A DNA stretch of 64,000 nucleotides. It comes from Acanthosepion esculentum. Its lineage: Eukaryota; Mollusca; Cephalopoda; Sepiida; Sepiidae. Shown one piece after another: positions 45,836 through 56,089 of this stretch. The stretch lies in the NCBI GenBank assembly GCA_964036315.1, contig OZ038478.1, positions 144,530,557 through 144,594,556 on the forward strand, given 5' to 3'. The translations under genes and the position numbers were made by a program. Under the pieces are notes generated by a model. It did no database searches and was not told the origin of the DNA. It saw nothing but the letters and a program-made list of their open reading frames with translations. Each line of letters opens with the position of its first letter. The first letter of the stretch is position 1.

Positions 45836-45961
45836 AAGTACGAATAAGCTGGGACAGGTAAGAATGGTCCATTACAGTCAGACAGGTATGAATAAGCCGA
45901 GATAGGCACGAATAGGCCGAGACAGACTATATAGGCACGAATGGGCCGTAATAGATAGGAA
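45836..45961. repeat. ~20-bp minisatellite
   Basis: About five imperfect units of the type ataggcacgaataggccgag. Confidence 0.8.
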
Positions 45962-45964
45962 TTA

Positions 45965-47010
45965 CACATGACTGATACGTCGATACGCAAGCAGAAAATA
46001 AAAGAACTGACTGAAATAAGTTAAAAGTCTATATTTCTAAGTTATTGTTTTCATTCTTTTTCTTTCTATGGTCCAGTTTTCTTTTCTGATTACAGTAATC
46101 AACTTAAATATATCACCGGGTCAGGCTTTCCCGATAAATTATGTTCCGCCATCAATTCTAACAGGGCTTTTTGCCAACGAAATGACTACCATTAAATATA
46201 TTTTGTCTCTATGCATATTTTTTTACTCGCATACAGGTTCGATTAGATACAAGAATTTCAATAAAATTATTTCTTTATATTTACTTATCCCTATTTTTGT
46301 TTTCGTTGTTTTCTCCTTTTCCTCGTAGATATATTCCAGGTTTCTCGTCTCTCTTATTTTTAATCCTGCTTTGCATTTTATTTATTTACCATATTTCGTT
46401 CAACGTATCTAGATACAGTCATCTTCGTATGATTGCTGGCAAGTGATTATGCATCATTTGTTTTTCACTTGAGAACCGAGTCTCGTGAATCAATGTTTTT
46501 ACACTAGAGTTTGGAGTGTTTGACTGACAACGAACGTTTATCGTAATTTGAATTCTACGTTATAATACATTTTGGTAATTTGCCTTCATTAATGTTTATT
46601 TACCTTTTATTAGTTGTCATATTATTATGAGACGTTAGAATATTTGCGGTAGAATTTTCATGGAAAATAAGAAGGTAATTAGAAAAATAGATTAAGAGGA
46701 ATAATAAAGAGGGCATCAATGGTCATTTTATTACCCGTTCCGGATTTTGATATAATAACTTTCTTTATTTGTAACTTCATTTATTTTTCCATCTACATAT
46801 TTTAATCGTATTTTTTATCAATCCATACTCACTTTTTATGTATTTTTTCTAGTTTATATTTTCCATTTTAATATAATGTCTGATGTCTCCTGTATCTGGC
46901 ATGCTGTAGTTTCAAATAATGAGCCATTTATATACATGTATATATGCAAGGGCATTATTAGATCAAAGATTGTGTGAGAGGCTAGAGATAAAATTCTCGC
47001 AGGGTTTCAA
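45965..47010. other. No gene recognised
   Basis: A hydrophobic 86-codon frame at 46068-46328 is unsupported. Confidence 0.4.
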
Positions 47011-47011
47011 C

Positions 47012-47119
<108 letters not shown>

Positions 47120-47130
47120 GAATAGGGAGG

Positions 47131-47336
47131 GGAGGCACGGTTGAGTAATGGATAACGGCCTGGATTGAGAAATCGGTTAGCTGAGTTCGAATTCCAGTGA
47201 TAATACTCTTGGGAAAGGTGTGAATCCTCATCTTCTCCCTCCAGCTATGGGTAAATAGCAGGACAGACTGGGTTCTATAGCCTAGGATGGCAACTGGTCT
47301 AGGAGAAGGACAACTCTGAATTCAAAACCTATTCAA

Positions 47337-47340
<4 letters not shown>
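47131..47340 (+). mobile_element. tRNA-derived SINE, 3'-truncated
   Basis: The head ggaggcacggttgagtaatg starts at 47131, with an A-box-like ttgagtaatgg and the B box gagttcgaattcc (47183-47195). The body (taaatagcaggacagactgg..caactggtctaggagaagg) is shared with 49968-50160 and, inverted, with 58548-58950. Octopus tRNA SINEs of the OR/OK kind have this plan. The 3' third is missing: it stops at (TA)n. Confidence 0.85.
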
Positions 47341-47374
<34 letters not shown>

Positions 47375-47600
47375 ATTAACTGATTTAAAATATGATTTTT
47401 TTCGCTACACAGTAATAACAATGTTTCAAAAATGGAAGCTAAAAGGTTCGAATTTAATTTTGTTATTAAATTAAAGACAGTAGTTCCATTTCCTCGTCAA
47501 GCGAATTTTGGAGTAACTTATTTTTAAATTTACAGTTTTAAAAGCACGGCAAAGATTCATAATTGAGTGTTTCCAAGGATGTAGAGAAATCCACTCATCT
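47340..47600 (-). mobile_element. PLE 3' UTR fragment abutting (TA)n
   Basis: It aligns with 29235-29480, the 3' end of PLE-C: aaaatatgatt..cgctacac, tgtttcaaaa, cctcgtcaagcgaattttgg. As there, the edge is a (TA)n tract. The orientation follows from PLE-C. Confidence 0.65.
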
Positions 47601-47980
47601 ATACAAGGGGTGGTAGCTTGTTCAATTTTAATTTTCGTTGTATCAGTTATTAGTTACATTCGAAAGCGGGGTTATATTTAGAGATGGGTAAGGATATATT
47701 TTTCAACAAATTCTGACTACCGCTAAATGCATGTCGTTTGTGTTTTTTATAAAAATTTTATTAACTGCAAAACTTCTTACGGCATTTTTTCTGTTTGTAT
47801 ACTTAAAGATTTTTGGTGCTGTTTAGGCTAGAATATGTTTTATTTAACTACAATTCTAAAGAATTTTAATTTTTAATAGACTATATTTCTTTTTAAAATC
47901 AAGTAAATGTATTAGAATTACTTACAGTATGTAAAATTATTTTTTCATATCGAGTATAAGTATGTATATTACCAGGTTAC
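47600..47980. other. AT-rich, no gene recognised
   Basis: No readable domains. Confidence 0.45.
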
Positions 47981-48280
47981 ATTTTTAAGTAAATTTTATG
48001 ACAATGACGGCAAAGATAGCTAAATTATTTCACTGATTCAGTAAAGTTTTATTTTTTATAAACTTAGTAATATATATTTTCCTCATGTATGTACAAAGGA
48101 TATAGGTCATTAAATTAATATGATAAGTTAGAATATGTAGGATATTAAATGACCCATGTCCTTTGTACATACATAAGAAAAATATATATTACTAAGTTTA
48201 TAAAAAATAAAAGTTTACTGAATCAGTGTAATAATTTAGCTATCTTTGCCGTCATTGTCATAAATTTTACTTAAAAAAAT
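47981..48280. mobile_element. Foldback element, ~130-bp inverted arms
   Basis: The left arm (47981-48118) and right arm (48147-48280) are near-perfect reverse complements (tatgacaatgacggcaaaga.. against ..tctttgccgtcattgtcata), with a centre of about 28 bases. No protein is encoded. It is either a MITE/foldback transposon or a fold-back copy made by template switching. The high match of the arms suggests youth. Confidence 0.85.
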
Positions 48281-48289
48281 TATCACATA

Positions 48290-48744
48290 TTCCGTGGTGG
48301 AACTCATCCGAGTTTCTCTTTAATCATAGGACTGTGCCCCCACGAGCTACGACTAACATCCCCAAGCCGCTCAGTCCAGAGCATTAGAAGCCGGTTCAAG
48401 CAAGGATATACAAGTGATAGAAATTAGGAGGATTTGAGATAATTATAATTAAGTAATACATCGAGTCGAGAAGAAACCACAACAGAATGCAGAAATATAT
48501 ATTTTAGTAAGGTAATGAAAGGTTTGGTAATCCGTGCGGATAATTCCCAAGAGGATGTGATCAAGAGAACTCAATGTATAACCAGAGCAAATATTAATTA
48601 AATAATGAAGACAGAGAAAATCTTAAAGTTCCATGACTATAATTTGTTTCCCCAGAAAATATATTTTTCCTGTTTCATCAGGTCACATCTTTAGCTACCA
48701 AAGAATTAGGCTTCTTTTATTTTAATAAAATTTTTGAAGGATAG

Positions 48745-48745
<1 letters not shown>
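48290..48745. other. No gene recognised
   Basis: A moderately GC-rich patch lies at 48330-48410. The family is not recognised. Confidence 0.4.

Positions 48746-48746
<1 letters not shown>

Positions 48747-48804
<58 letters not shown>
48747..48804. repeat. (TA)n tract
   Basis: A pure TA run. Confidence 0.95.
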
Positions 48805-48806
<2 letters not shown>

Positions 48807-49505
48807 AAAATTCACTACAATTGAGAGAATAGAAAATTCCAGAGCAGATAACATTAGAAAGATTTTAGAGTTCCATGAAAATAGTGGATTCAAACTTTAA
48901 AAACGCACTATCCAGGCGGGCTTAACCATGAATTTAACAATACAGATAGTATTAATATATAACACTACAAATCAAAACCTACCCACATTTCTCATCCACA
49001 CAAGACAGATATGCTTACGGAGGTGTTGAGGTCTCACACCTATACGCACACCCACACGAATATACACGCTTACACATATCATACTCACTCACTCCCTAAG
49101 AGCCAAATAACACACACACACACACTAAATAGAGACACATCCCCTTTCCAGGAACCAACAAAACTGTCAAAATGACCAAGGGAATTCAGAGCAGCATGAA
49201 TCCATCCAGCTCTTATCTCAAATAACAACGTAAAAGAGACTGTTTGACCAACACAAAGACTAACCAAAATTCTTGTAAAAAAATAAAAAACGAAAAATAA
49301 ATGCAAACTACAGACAAAAGTTCATTTTCTCCATCAAGACATTCATTTCTGTAGTTCAATGCTACCAGCAAGCAGAAAATTATTCTTCTCCTTATGATGG
49401 CCATTTTGGCCGAAACTAGTCTAGGAATCTAAATGAAATAATAATAAAAACGAACGATTATTAATATACAACCCAGTGTGTCTGAAGATTTAAATTTTTC
49501 ATTGT
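48805..49505 (+). mobile_element. Probable PLE terminal region
   Basis: No RT motif is readable. The stretch ends with a hammerhead-like motif (49386-49426) and a ctgaagatttaa string next to (TA)n, as other PLE ends here do. Assignment is by this context only. Confidence 0.35.
49386..49426 (+). ncRNA. Decayed hammerhead-like motif
   Basis: Core CTTATGA (one change from CTGATGA, at the invariant G5), stem II GGCC/GGCC with loop ATTTT, GAAA, stem III AC/GT with loop TA, and GTC at 49419-49421. The G5 change should abolish cleavage. Confidence 0.5.
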
Positions 49506-49508
49506 TCA

Positions 49509-49510
<2 letters not shown>

Positions 49511-49564
<54 letters not shown>

Positions 49565-49706
49565 TCTAAGTGTTTATCTAAAAATAAATACGCTTAAATT
49601 ATCTAAAAATAAATACGCTTAAAGTGTTCCATATATATTTATGTATATATCTAAAAATATCTAAAAATAATCTAAGTGTTTATCTAAAAATAAATACGCT
49701 TAAATT
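49511..49706. repeat. (TA)n followed by imperfect tandem repeats
   Basis: After the TA run (49511-49558), units of atctaaaaataaatacgctta recur at about 49578, 49600 and 49680 with aataatctaagtgttt between some of them. Confidence 0.8.
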
Positions 49707-49808
49707 CACCTTCTTCTCTGCCGTGCGCCAACAGCTTCAGGGTAAAATTTCCGACTGACGCGAATTCAGCCGGTTTTCGATTCTAGCCGGAGGCAACCGG
49801 ACGTCTAG

Positions 49809-49851
49809 CCACACTGATGAGCTGTGATACAGCGAAACAGTCTGTCTGTGG
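49809..49851 (+). ncRNA. Hammerhead ribozyme, minimal type I, consensus core
   Basis: Stem I CCACA (49809-49813) pairs perfectly with TGTGG (49847-49851). The core CTGATGA is at 49814-49820. Stem II GCTG/CAGC (49821-49824, 49830-49833) closes loop TGATA. GAAA is at 49834-49837. Stem III is A-C-A/T-G-T (49837-49839, 49843-49845) with loop GTC, and C17 is at 49846, so predicted cleavage falls between 49846 and 49847. All conserved positions agree with the hammerhead consensus. The very short stem III is the form reported for ribozymes of Penelope-like elements. A (TA)n tract follows 7 bases later. Confidence 0.92.
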
Positions 49852-49854
49852 ATG

Positions 49855-49857
<3 letters not shown>

Positions 49858-49920
<63 letters not shown>
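49858..49920. repeat. (TA)n tract
   Basis: It lies between the ribozyme and the SINE. Confidence 0.95.
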
Positions 49921-49923
<3 letters not shown>

Positions 49924-49925
<2 letters not shown>

Positions 49926-50358
49926 TCCTCATTCCGAGCCGCTATCCATTACTCTACAGAGCCTCCCCAAATTCGAGTTTAATTCCATTACACTCACTTA
50001 CGTGCTAATACCCGTGGAAATCCTTTTCTTCTGCACCCAGCTTGAGGTAAATAGCAGGACAGACTGGGTTCTGTAGTCTTGGATTGCAACTGGTCTAGCA
50101 GAAGGACATCTCTAAATCAAAACCTGTGGAGGATCGTTTGGTGACCTTGTGGCACACGTTGCACCAACCCTCTATATTGGTCTCTTCAAAAAGTGTGGAT
50201 GGTCCTGCACGAAACCTTCACTACTATAATCAAATCATATGTGTAGGTTGTCTGGCTGTCGCTTCCTAGGAAATGAGGTGCCTGGCCCTCGTACGTCGTA
50301 AAAGAGTCCCCGGTGGCGCGGGTCAACAGTCTGCGTGAATCAATGACGGAAGAGTACA
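49924..50358 (+). mobile_element. tRNA-derived SINE with inverted 5' head
   Basis: From about 49968 the body runs forward (cacttacgtgctaatacccg, gtaaatagcaggacagactgg, gaccttgtggcac). The first 44 bases, however, are the tRNA head in reverse orientation: attccgagccgctatccatt at 49931-49950 is the complement of the A-box region. This looks like a 5' inversion created during insertion. The 3' part beyond 50230 is diverged. Confidence 0.8.

Positions 50359-50360
<2 letters not shown>

Positions 50361-50419
<59 letters not shown>
50361..50419. repeat. (TA)n tract
   Basis: A TA run into which the Tc1 element is inserted or which it borders. Confidence 0.95.
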
Positions 50420-50422
<3 letters not shown>

Positions 50423-51646
50423 GGGTTGGATAAAATAATTGAAACACCTGTTAAATTCAAAGAAAATTTATTTAATATGGAGTTGGTCCTCCTCTAGCCT
50501 CACAGACAGCTTTAATACGTCTAGGAATGGAATCATACAGCTTTCTGACTTCACCCAGAGGAATGTTCAGCCATTCTTCCATTAACACCTTCTCCAGCTC
50601 TTTACGACACGACGATAGAGGATAGTGGCTCCTAACTTGTTGCTCCAAAATGCACCGCAAATGTTCGATAATATTGATATCTTGAGATTGGGGAGGTTAC
50701 TCCATGTATTCTAGCTCACTTTCATGCTCTTCATACCAATTCTTAACCACTCAAGCGGTATGTATTGGAGCATTATCCTCTTGGAAGATGCAGTCACCAT
50801 CAGGGAATAATGTCTTGGCCATTGGATGAACATGATCTCCCAAAATGTTCAGGTAATCTTTGCTGTTGATTCTACCATGCAGGGCAACTATTGGACTGAG
50901 ACATTTCCATGATATGGCGGCCCAAACTATCACTGATCCACCTCCATGCTTCACTGTTGGAAGAAGGCAGTCAAGGTTGTAAGCTTCTTTGGGCTGCCTC
51001 CACACATAAACTCGCCCTGAAGTTGGGAAAAGAGAAAAACTGGACTTGTTTGAGAATATGACTTACTTTGGTCTGCAGACCAGGCATTGTGATCTCTGCA
51101 CCACTTCAACCGCTTTTGAATGTTGCGAGTGGAGTGAAGAGGTTTCCTCACAGCGGCTCTTCTATGATACGCAGCATTATGAGGCTCATGGCGAACAGTT
51201 TTAGTAGAAACTGAACTATTCAGATGGTTATTCAATTCAGCAGTCACTTTGGCTGTATTTGTCCGATGATTTTTCGCCACATTGCTGTCAGTAAGTAAGT
51301 TCGGCCCGAATTGCTACGGTTGCTAGAGGTCTTGACATGTTTCCCGAATTGCATCACTGTTCTTGATATGGTAGCTCTTGAAAAACCAAACAGTTCAGCA
51401 TTCTCAGTGATCGAGGCTCCTGCCATGCGAGCTCTTTTCCGACCTCGGAGAGGTCACGCATTTAGCTTAAATTTTACTAAATTCTTAAAATGAATAAGAC
51501 AAAGACAGTAAATTAGATAAATAAACTTATTTGAAATAGATATAGCCTGCACTTATAAAGTTTTAGTTAAATTCTTAATATAATAGGTCTTTGAAATAGA
51601 GGAGTGGATTTTGCAACTGTTCCAATTATTTTGTCCAACCCCTGCA
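50420..51646 (-). mobile_element. Full-length Tc1-type transposon, 1227 bp
   Basis: The ends caggggttggataaaataat and the reverse complement of the right end (caggggttggacaaaataat) give TIRs of about 27 bp with two mismatches. TA precedes the left end; the right flank is CA, so the TA target duplication has decayed on one side. A transposase relic fills the interior on the minus strand. Confidence 0.9.
50472..51426 (-). pseudogene. Tc1-type transposase, inactivated
   Basis: From 51426 down: helix-turn-helix remnants (ITENAELFGFSRATISRTV), then TAELNNHLNSSVSTKTVR, SGRVYVWRQPKEAYNLD, KHGGGSVIVWAAIS, and the second catalytic Asp in QEDNAPIHTA. A TGA follows, then YEEHESELEYME, a TAA, and PPQSQDINIIEHL, which carries the third catalytic acidic residue. 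The C-terminus is at 50472. Frame breaks occur near 51240 and 51060 as well. The normal protein of about 340 residues would cut and paste the element; this one cannot. Confidence 0.85.
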
Positions 51647-51649
51647 TAT

Positions 51650-52200
51650 ATAACCATATATCTAAAATAAACGGTTGATGACGTGATGTGCCATAGAATT
51701 GAATTTAGTGCATGATAAATGAAAAGCGAAATAATTTCGGGTACGTATATTAATAACAGTTGAAAAGTTGGTATGTATGGAATTTTCCACTTTAGATCTC
51801 ACTATTTGTGTGGTGAATGCATTAAATTATTCTTGGTTCGCCTTACCTTCTCCAACAAAATTAGCATTAAATTATATCCGAATATATTCAGGTGAATTCT
51901 GATAGAATATAGATCACTGTTTGATCCGTATCATTTTCAATTTGTGTTATCGCTACTCTCTGTAATGTTCAATCTGTGATTAAACTCCCCTGTTTGATAA
52001 AATTATATCGAAATACAAATACTTCTTGTGTAAAATAAAGATTTGTAAATTGTCTATACCAGACTGCATATTTGTTTTGCGTATGTGAGCACGCAAAGCT
52101 AAATATTAAAAGTAAAGAAAATCCGAGTCATATATTGCAAGTTGAGGGTGTAGTATTAAAACAAAGTGGCACAAATATTTTTACAGACACATCACTATGT
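51650..52200. other. No gene recognised
   Basis: No microsatellite and no domain. Short frames only. Confidence 0.45.
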
Positions 52201-52204
52201 CTCT

Positions 52205-52247
52205 CGCACACACTCTCTCTCTCCCTATATATATATATATATGTATA

Positions 52248-52283
<36 letters not shown>
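52205..52283. repeat. (CT)(TA)n microsatellite
   Basis: Impure TA run with tatg islands. Confidence 0.9.
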
Positions 52284-52287
<4 letters not shown>

Positions 52288-52571
52288 TGAACATAGCAGT
52301 CAACACTTAGAAGCGACATTCTGTTTCATGCTAGATGCAATCGTCAGGCCACGATTTCTTTTATTTTTCTAGGGTATTTATATATACTGGTCAGTGGGGC
52401 ATTGTGGGTAGTATATTTTGGCGGATATTTTACCGGAAGTCGTTCAAATATTTATTTATTTATTTGTGTCAAATTATTTAGCTTGTTTTTATTTGATTTT
52501 ATTTTTATCTATCGGGATCGAGTCCTATTTGGATTAATGCTGTGGACGTTGAATTTATATATTACTTTCGT

Positions 52572-52575
<4 letters not shown>
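52281..52575 (-). mobile_element. PLE 3' end fragment (PLE-A type)
   Basis: It is homologous to 53508-53790 over its length (gggcattgtgggtag..attttggcgg) and to 8578-8710 at the hammerhead end. Only 3' non-coding sequence is present. Both borders are TA-rich microsatellites. Confidence 0.75.
52312..52350 (-). ncRNA. Hammerhead ribozyme motif in PLE 3' end
   Basis: Minus strand: stem I GGC with GCT (three pairs, one G-T), core CTGACGA (52341-52347), stem II TGC/GCA after a T-T mismatch, GAAA, stem III ACA/TGT with loop GAA, C17 at 52315. The core is intact as in 8668-8708. Stem I is weaker here. Confidence 0.65.
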
Positions 52576-52660
<85 letters not shown>

Positions 52661-52676
52661 TGTGTGTGTGTGTGTT
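52576..52676. repeat. (TA)n(TG)n microsatellite
   Basis: TA then GT blocks. Confidence 0.95.
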
Positions 52677-52694
52677 TGTAATTGTGTATTTTGG

Positions 52695-52870
52695 CGGCAA
52701 TCCCTCTTTTATACGAGGTAATAACGCGAGAAAAACTAAAAAGACTTAACCGCAATGCCTTCTAAGTCATTTTTAATTAAAGAGGAATTGCTGCCCGAAT
52801 GCACATTTATTAAATTACAAGACTAAGCAACCAACAGGGAATGTAGAAAAGAAAAATTAACTAGAAACAT
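52695..52870 (+). pseudogene. PLE N-terminal stub, decayed
   Basis: Joined frames give a Lys/Arg-rich lead-in and KEELLPECTFIKLQ-like sequence (aaagaggaattgctgcccga at 52779-52798), similar to the EGLLPKYT stubs at 35890 and 38050. Confidence 0.4.
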
Positions 52871-52907
52871 AACCATATATCTTGTCAGTTGTTTTTAATG
52901 AAATTTG

Positions 52908-52910
<3 letters not shown>

Positions 52911-52987
<77 letters not shown>

Positions 52988-53373
52988 TTTTTATTTTTAT
53001 ACCTATACTATAAATCTGGCGATGTAAATGCAACTTCATTAATAAGGCCGCTTGTCCCCTATAAGGGCAAATGCCAATACGAATGCATCGTGTATATGCT
53101 GGAAGTGTCTAGAAGCTAGCCCAATAATAGTAGTAATAATAATAGTACTAATGGTAAAAAAAGGGATTCGTGGGTCCTACCCAAGGAGCTTTCAAAAAAC
53201 ATATTACAACCATGGTAGTAGTTTCACATATGAAATATACAGGCACGGGACTCGTTAATTGGCAAATAGAATGTGATTTTTTTTATTCATTCTGGCGTCA
53301 GCTTTATCAATAAAATATCGATGGGCCAACCCTCTTTAGTCAGAATTATCCTGATGATAGATTCTGAATCTTT

Positions 53374-53375
<2 letters not shown>
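52911..53375. other. (TA)n (52911-52983) and unassigned sequence
   Basis: No gene or domain is recognised after the TA run. Confidence 0.5.
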
Positions 53376-53377
<2 letters not shown>

Positions 53378-53414
<37 letters not shown>

Positions 53415-53419
53415 TATAG

Positions 53420-53487
<68 letters not shown>
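53378..53487. repeat. (TA)n(TG)n microsatellite
   Basis: TA block, then a long GT block. Confidence 0.95.
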
Positions 53488-53490
<3 letters not shown>

Positions 53491-53507
53491 GAAATATACT
53501 CGTAAGG

Positions 53508-54912
53508 GGTGCTGTATTTATGGGATAAAGTGCTCAATATCAGAGATAGAGCGTGTGTAAATATAAAAGTGAACATTATAGTCAACACTTAGAGGCGACA
53601 GTCTTTTTCATGCTAGACGCAATTGTTGGGCCACGAGTGTTGTTTTTTTTTCTCGACTCTCTCTATATACGGGTCAGTGGAGCATTATGGGTAGTCTATT
53701 TTGGCGGTTATATTGCTGGAAGTCGTTTATTTATGTATTTATTTGGGTTAAATTATTTTCCTTGTTTTTATTTATTTTTATTTTTTATTTTTATTTCTTA
53801 TCGTATATATTTAGTTATTTTAATTTTAATCGGTGTTTTATTAAAGTAGTAAAAATTTGTTTATATCGCTTATTTAATAGTTTTGTTTTGGTTTGGGAAG
53901 ATAATTAAAGCTATTTATTCAATTATGTGTTTGATTGTTGCAGTTTATTTTAACTATTATTTTGGCGGGATCATTTTTTAATTTGTTTATTACTTCATTT
54001 ATTTATTTGGATTGATTAACTTTACTTCTTAATTTATCGGGATCGGTTTGTCAATTTGTTTATTTATTTATTCATTTGGATTAATTTATTTTACTTGTTT
54101 TTATAATTTATTTATTATACTGTATATTTTTATTTACTCTTTTCGGTTTTCGATTTTTAAGTAACATAGTTTTTTTTATCGTTATATAACAGTTATAGCT
54201 ATGTTTTTCGTCCGAATTTTGTTTGATTTTTATAGTTTAATTAATATTTTGGTCATAATGGTTTGTTAATATCTTTATTATTTACTTTGTTTATTTGGGT
54301 TCATTGATTTTTTTTTTGATTTTTTATTTATTTATTCTATTTTGTCTATTCTAACGGGTGTGATTTGGTAAGTTGTTTTGTTATTTTACTTATTTTATTA
54401 TCATTTCGTTTATTTATTTTATTTTACTTTATTATTTTTCAATTTTCGATTTTTAAGTAACGTTGTAAAAATTTGTTTTCATGTCTGCCTTTCAGATGAG
54501 CTCGGATCATTTATTTAATAATTTATTTTGGTCTGGGAATATAATGATAGCAGATTTTCCCTCCAAGCAAAGTTTGAAAGTTTTGGATTGGTTGTTGTAA
54601 GCTGATGATCTTTTCCTTATTTTCAAGATATTTTTGGTATGATGTGCGTTTTTTTGTAATTTCCCAGATATACTTAGAAAGCATTGTGCTCTTCGAATAG
54701 TTACTATTTGTGAAATGTTTTGTGTGCATAATTTCTTTGTTTCCAGGCTTCTTCAGTTACTCCTATGTATACGTTTTCTTCATTATCTGGTGATTTTATT
54801 GTGGCTTGGTATATTAGGTTGTTTTATTAGTAATTACCGTTTAAGAGACATTCGTTCTTATTTCTGCAGTTAGACGGGTTTCATTTGTTCGTGTGGTTTG
54901 TTGATAGTTTTC
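53508..54912 (-). pseudogene. Penelope-like element F (Cys-rich linker, GIY-YIG, 3' end)
   Basis: From 54912 on the minus strand, frames give NRKTINKPHE, CNCRNKNEC-like sequence with changes, YQATIKSPDNEENVYIGVTE, then NYSKSTMLSKYIWEIT and NNQSKTFKLCLEGK. This is the PLE zinc-like linker and GIY-YIG nuclease. The long AT-rich 3' part to 53508 contains the PLE-A-type 3' end with a decayed hammerhead (53595-53630: core CCAACAA). The RT is missing: the 5' edge is the inverted duplication at 54891-54954. Confidence 0.75.
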
Positions 54913-54954
54913 CTATCCTGTTCCCCCTAGAAAAACTATCAACAAACCACACGA
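54891..54954. repeat. Perfect 22-bp inverted repeat at a PLE/LINE junction
   Basis: cgtgtggtttgttgatagtt plus tt (54891-54912) is repeated exactly in reverse at 54933-54954 with a 20-base spacer. The left arm belongs to the PLE coding sequence (TINKPHE); the right arm touches the LINE fragment. Confidence 0.85.
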
Positions 54955-56050
54955 TTTAATCATTTCACTCTAAACAAGGCGATAGAGCCACTAAGACGCA
55001 GAAGATTACAGGGAATGCAAAACAGGCCAATAAATGGATAGGGTTTATAAAGACCGAAGATTGCGATTGATTTTGCATTTAAGTTTTTTAAGGTTGTAGG
55101 TTGCATGGGAAGAAGAAATCGGAAGTGAATCCCACGAGAAAATGATTAGAATAAAAATTATGGTGGCATCTATAGCTATTTCAACAGTTAAACGGTGAGA
55201 ACTAATTGCTAATCTAGTAGTATGCTGAAATTAACGTCGTAGAGGAATTAAGCTGAAAAGACCATCACAATTATTGACATAAAATATTTGTAGAAAAGAC
55301 AGACAGAAGCTACACCACGTCGGTGAGAAAGAGATTGAAATCGAGACGACAGGCCATGATCGATTATATTACAGACTCTTTGAATATTGCTATGAATCTT
55401 GATATTAGAGATACCAGTCTAGATATGGCAACGTTATTAAATGCACGGAAGAATGGCAGATTTATAAATGTACAAAAATGGGGCTTCCGCTTTAATATGA
55501 AATGAGCTAGACGAGTGAACATTAAACACAACGTTCATTACCAGTTTCGTTAGGACCGATTGGATTAAGCCAAATATTCATCCATAGATACCATAGCTCT
55601 TGGGGTTGTAGAAAAGGCCAGTATGCCAAACTCTGCTGAACGATTTTGAGATATCTAGAGCCACAGTGCTAGCTTATCTAAGGTTTGATACACATTCAGA
55701 GATGGTCTTTTAAAACATTTGTGGTAGACTTGGAGAAACGGAAGTCATATTGTTTATCCGTGTGAGGTAAGATGCCCAACCAACTGGGCGTTGATTAGAA
55801 CTTGTAGGATGTTCCAAATAGATGTAAGAGTATATTAGGGCGATAATTTGAGGCCTCAGTGTGTTGCCCTTTTCTTATTGATAGAAATACAGAAAACTTC
55901 ACCCAACAAGCTGGAAAACAAGAATGCATCTGTTGTAAAGTTTGGAGAAAACAGCAACCAGATCAGGAGAACATTTCTTTACCACAATTTTAAGTATACC
56001 GTCGAATCCGAACCCCTTGTGAGGATCTAGTTTAGAAATCATAACAGAAA
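54955..56050 (-). pseudogene. LINE ORF2 (group L-B), copy B
   Basis: Minus strand from 56050: a pre-RT segment, ASNYRPNILL (RT start), RINNMTS..SPSLPQ decayed finger sequence, SSSFHIKAEAP, then FLYIYKSAILPCI, RVCNIIDHGLSSRFQSLSHR, RGVASVCLFYKYF and a C-terminus reaching about 54955. The YADD part is missing: an internal deletion joins the region before it to the post-RT region. Many stops are present. Confidence 0.7.
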
Positions 56051-56089
56051 TCACGAACGGAGTTATATGCATAGAGGGACTTTAAGATG

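Noticed and set aside
45836..45961. Tandem frame rich in PISAYSYLS considered as a repeat protein
   Set aside because: It is a short minisatellite read in a chance frame without a start context or flanking exon.
53350..53380. CTGATGA followed by a GATTC/GAATC stem
   Set aside because: No GAAA follows the stem, so it is not a hammerhead.
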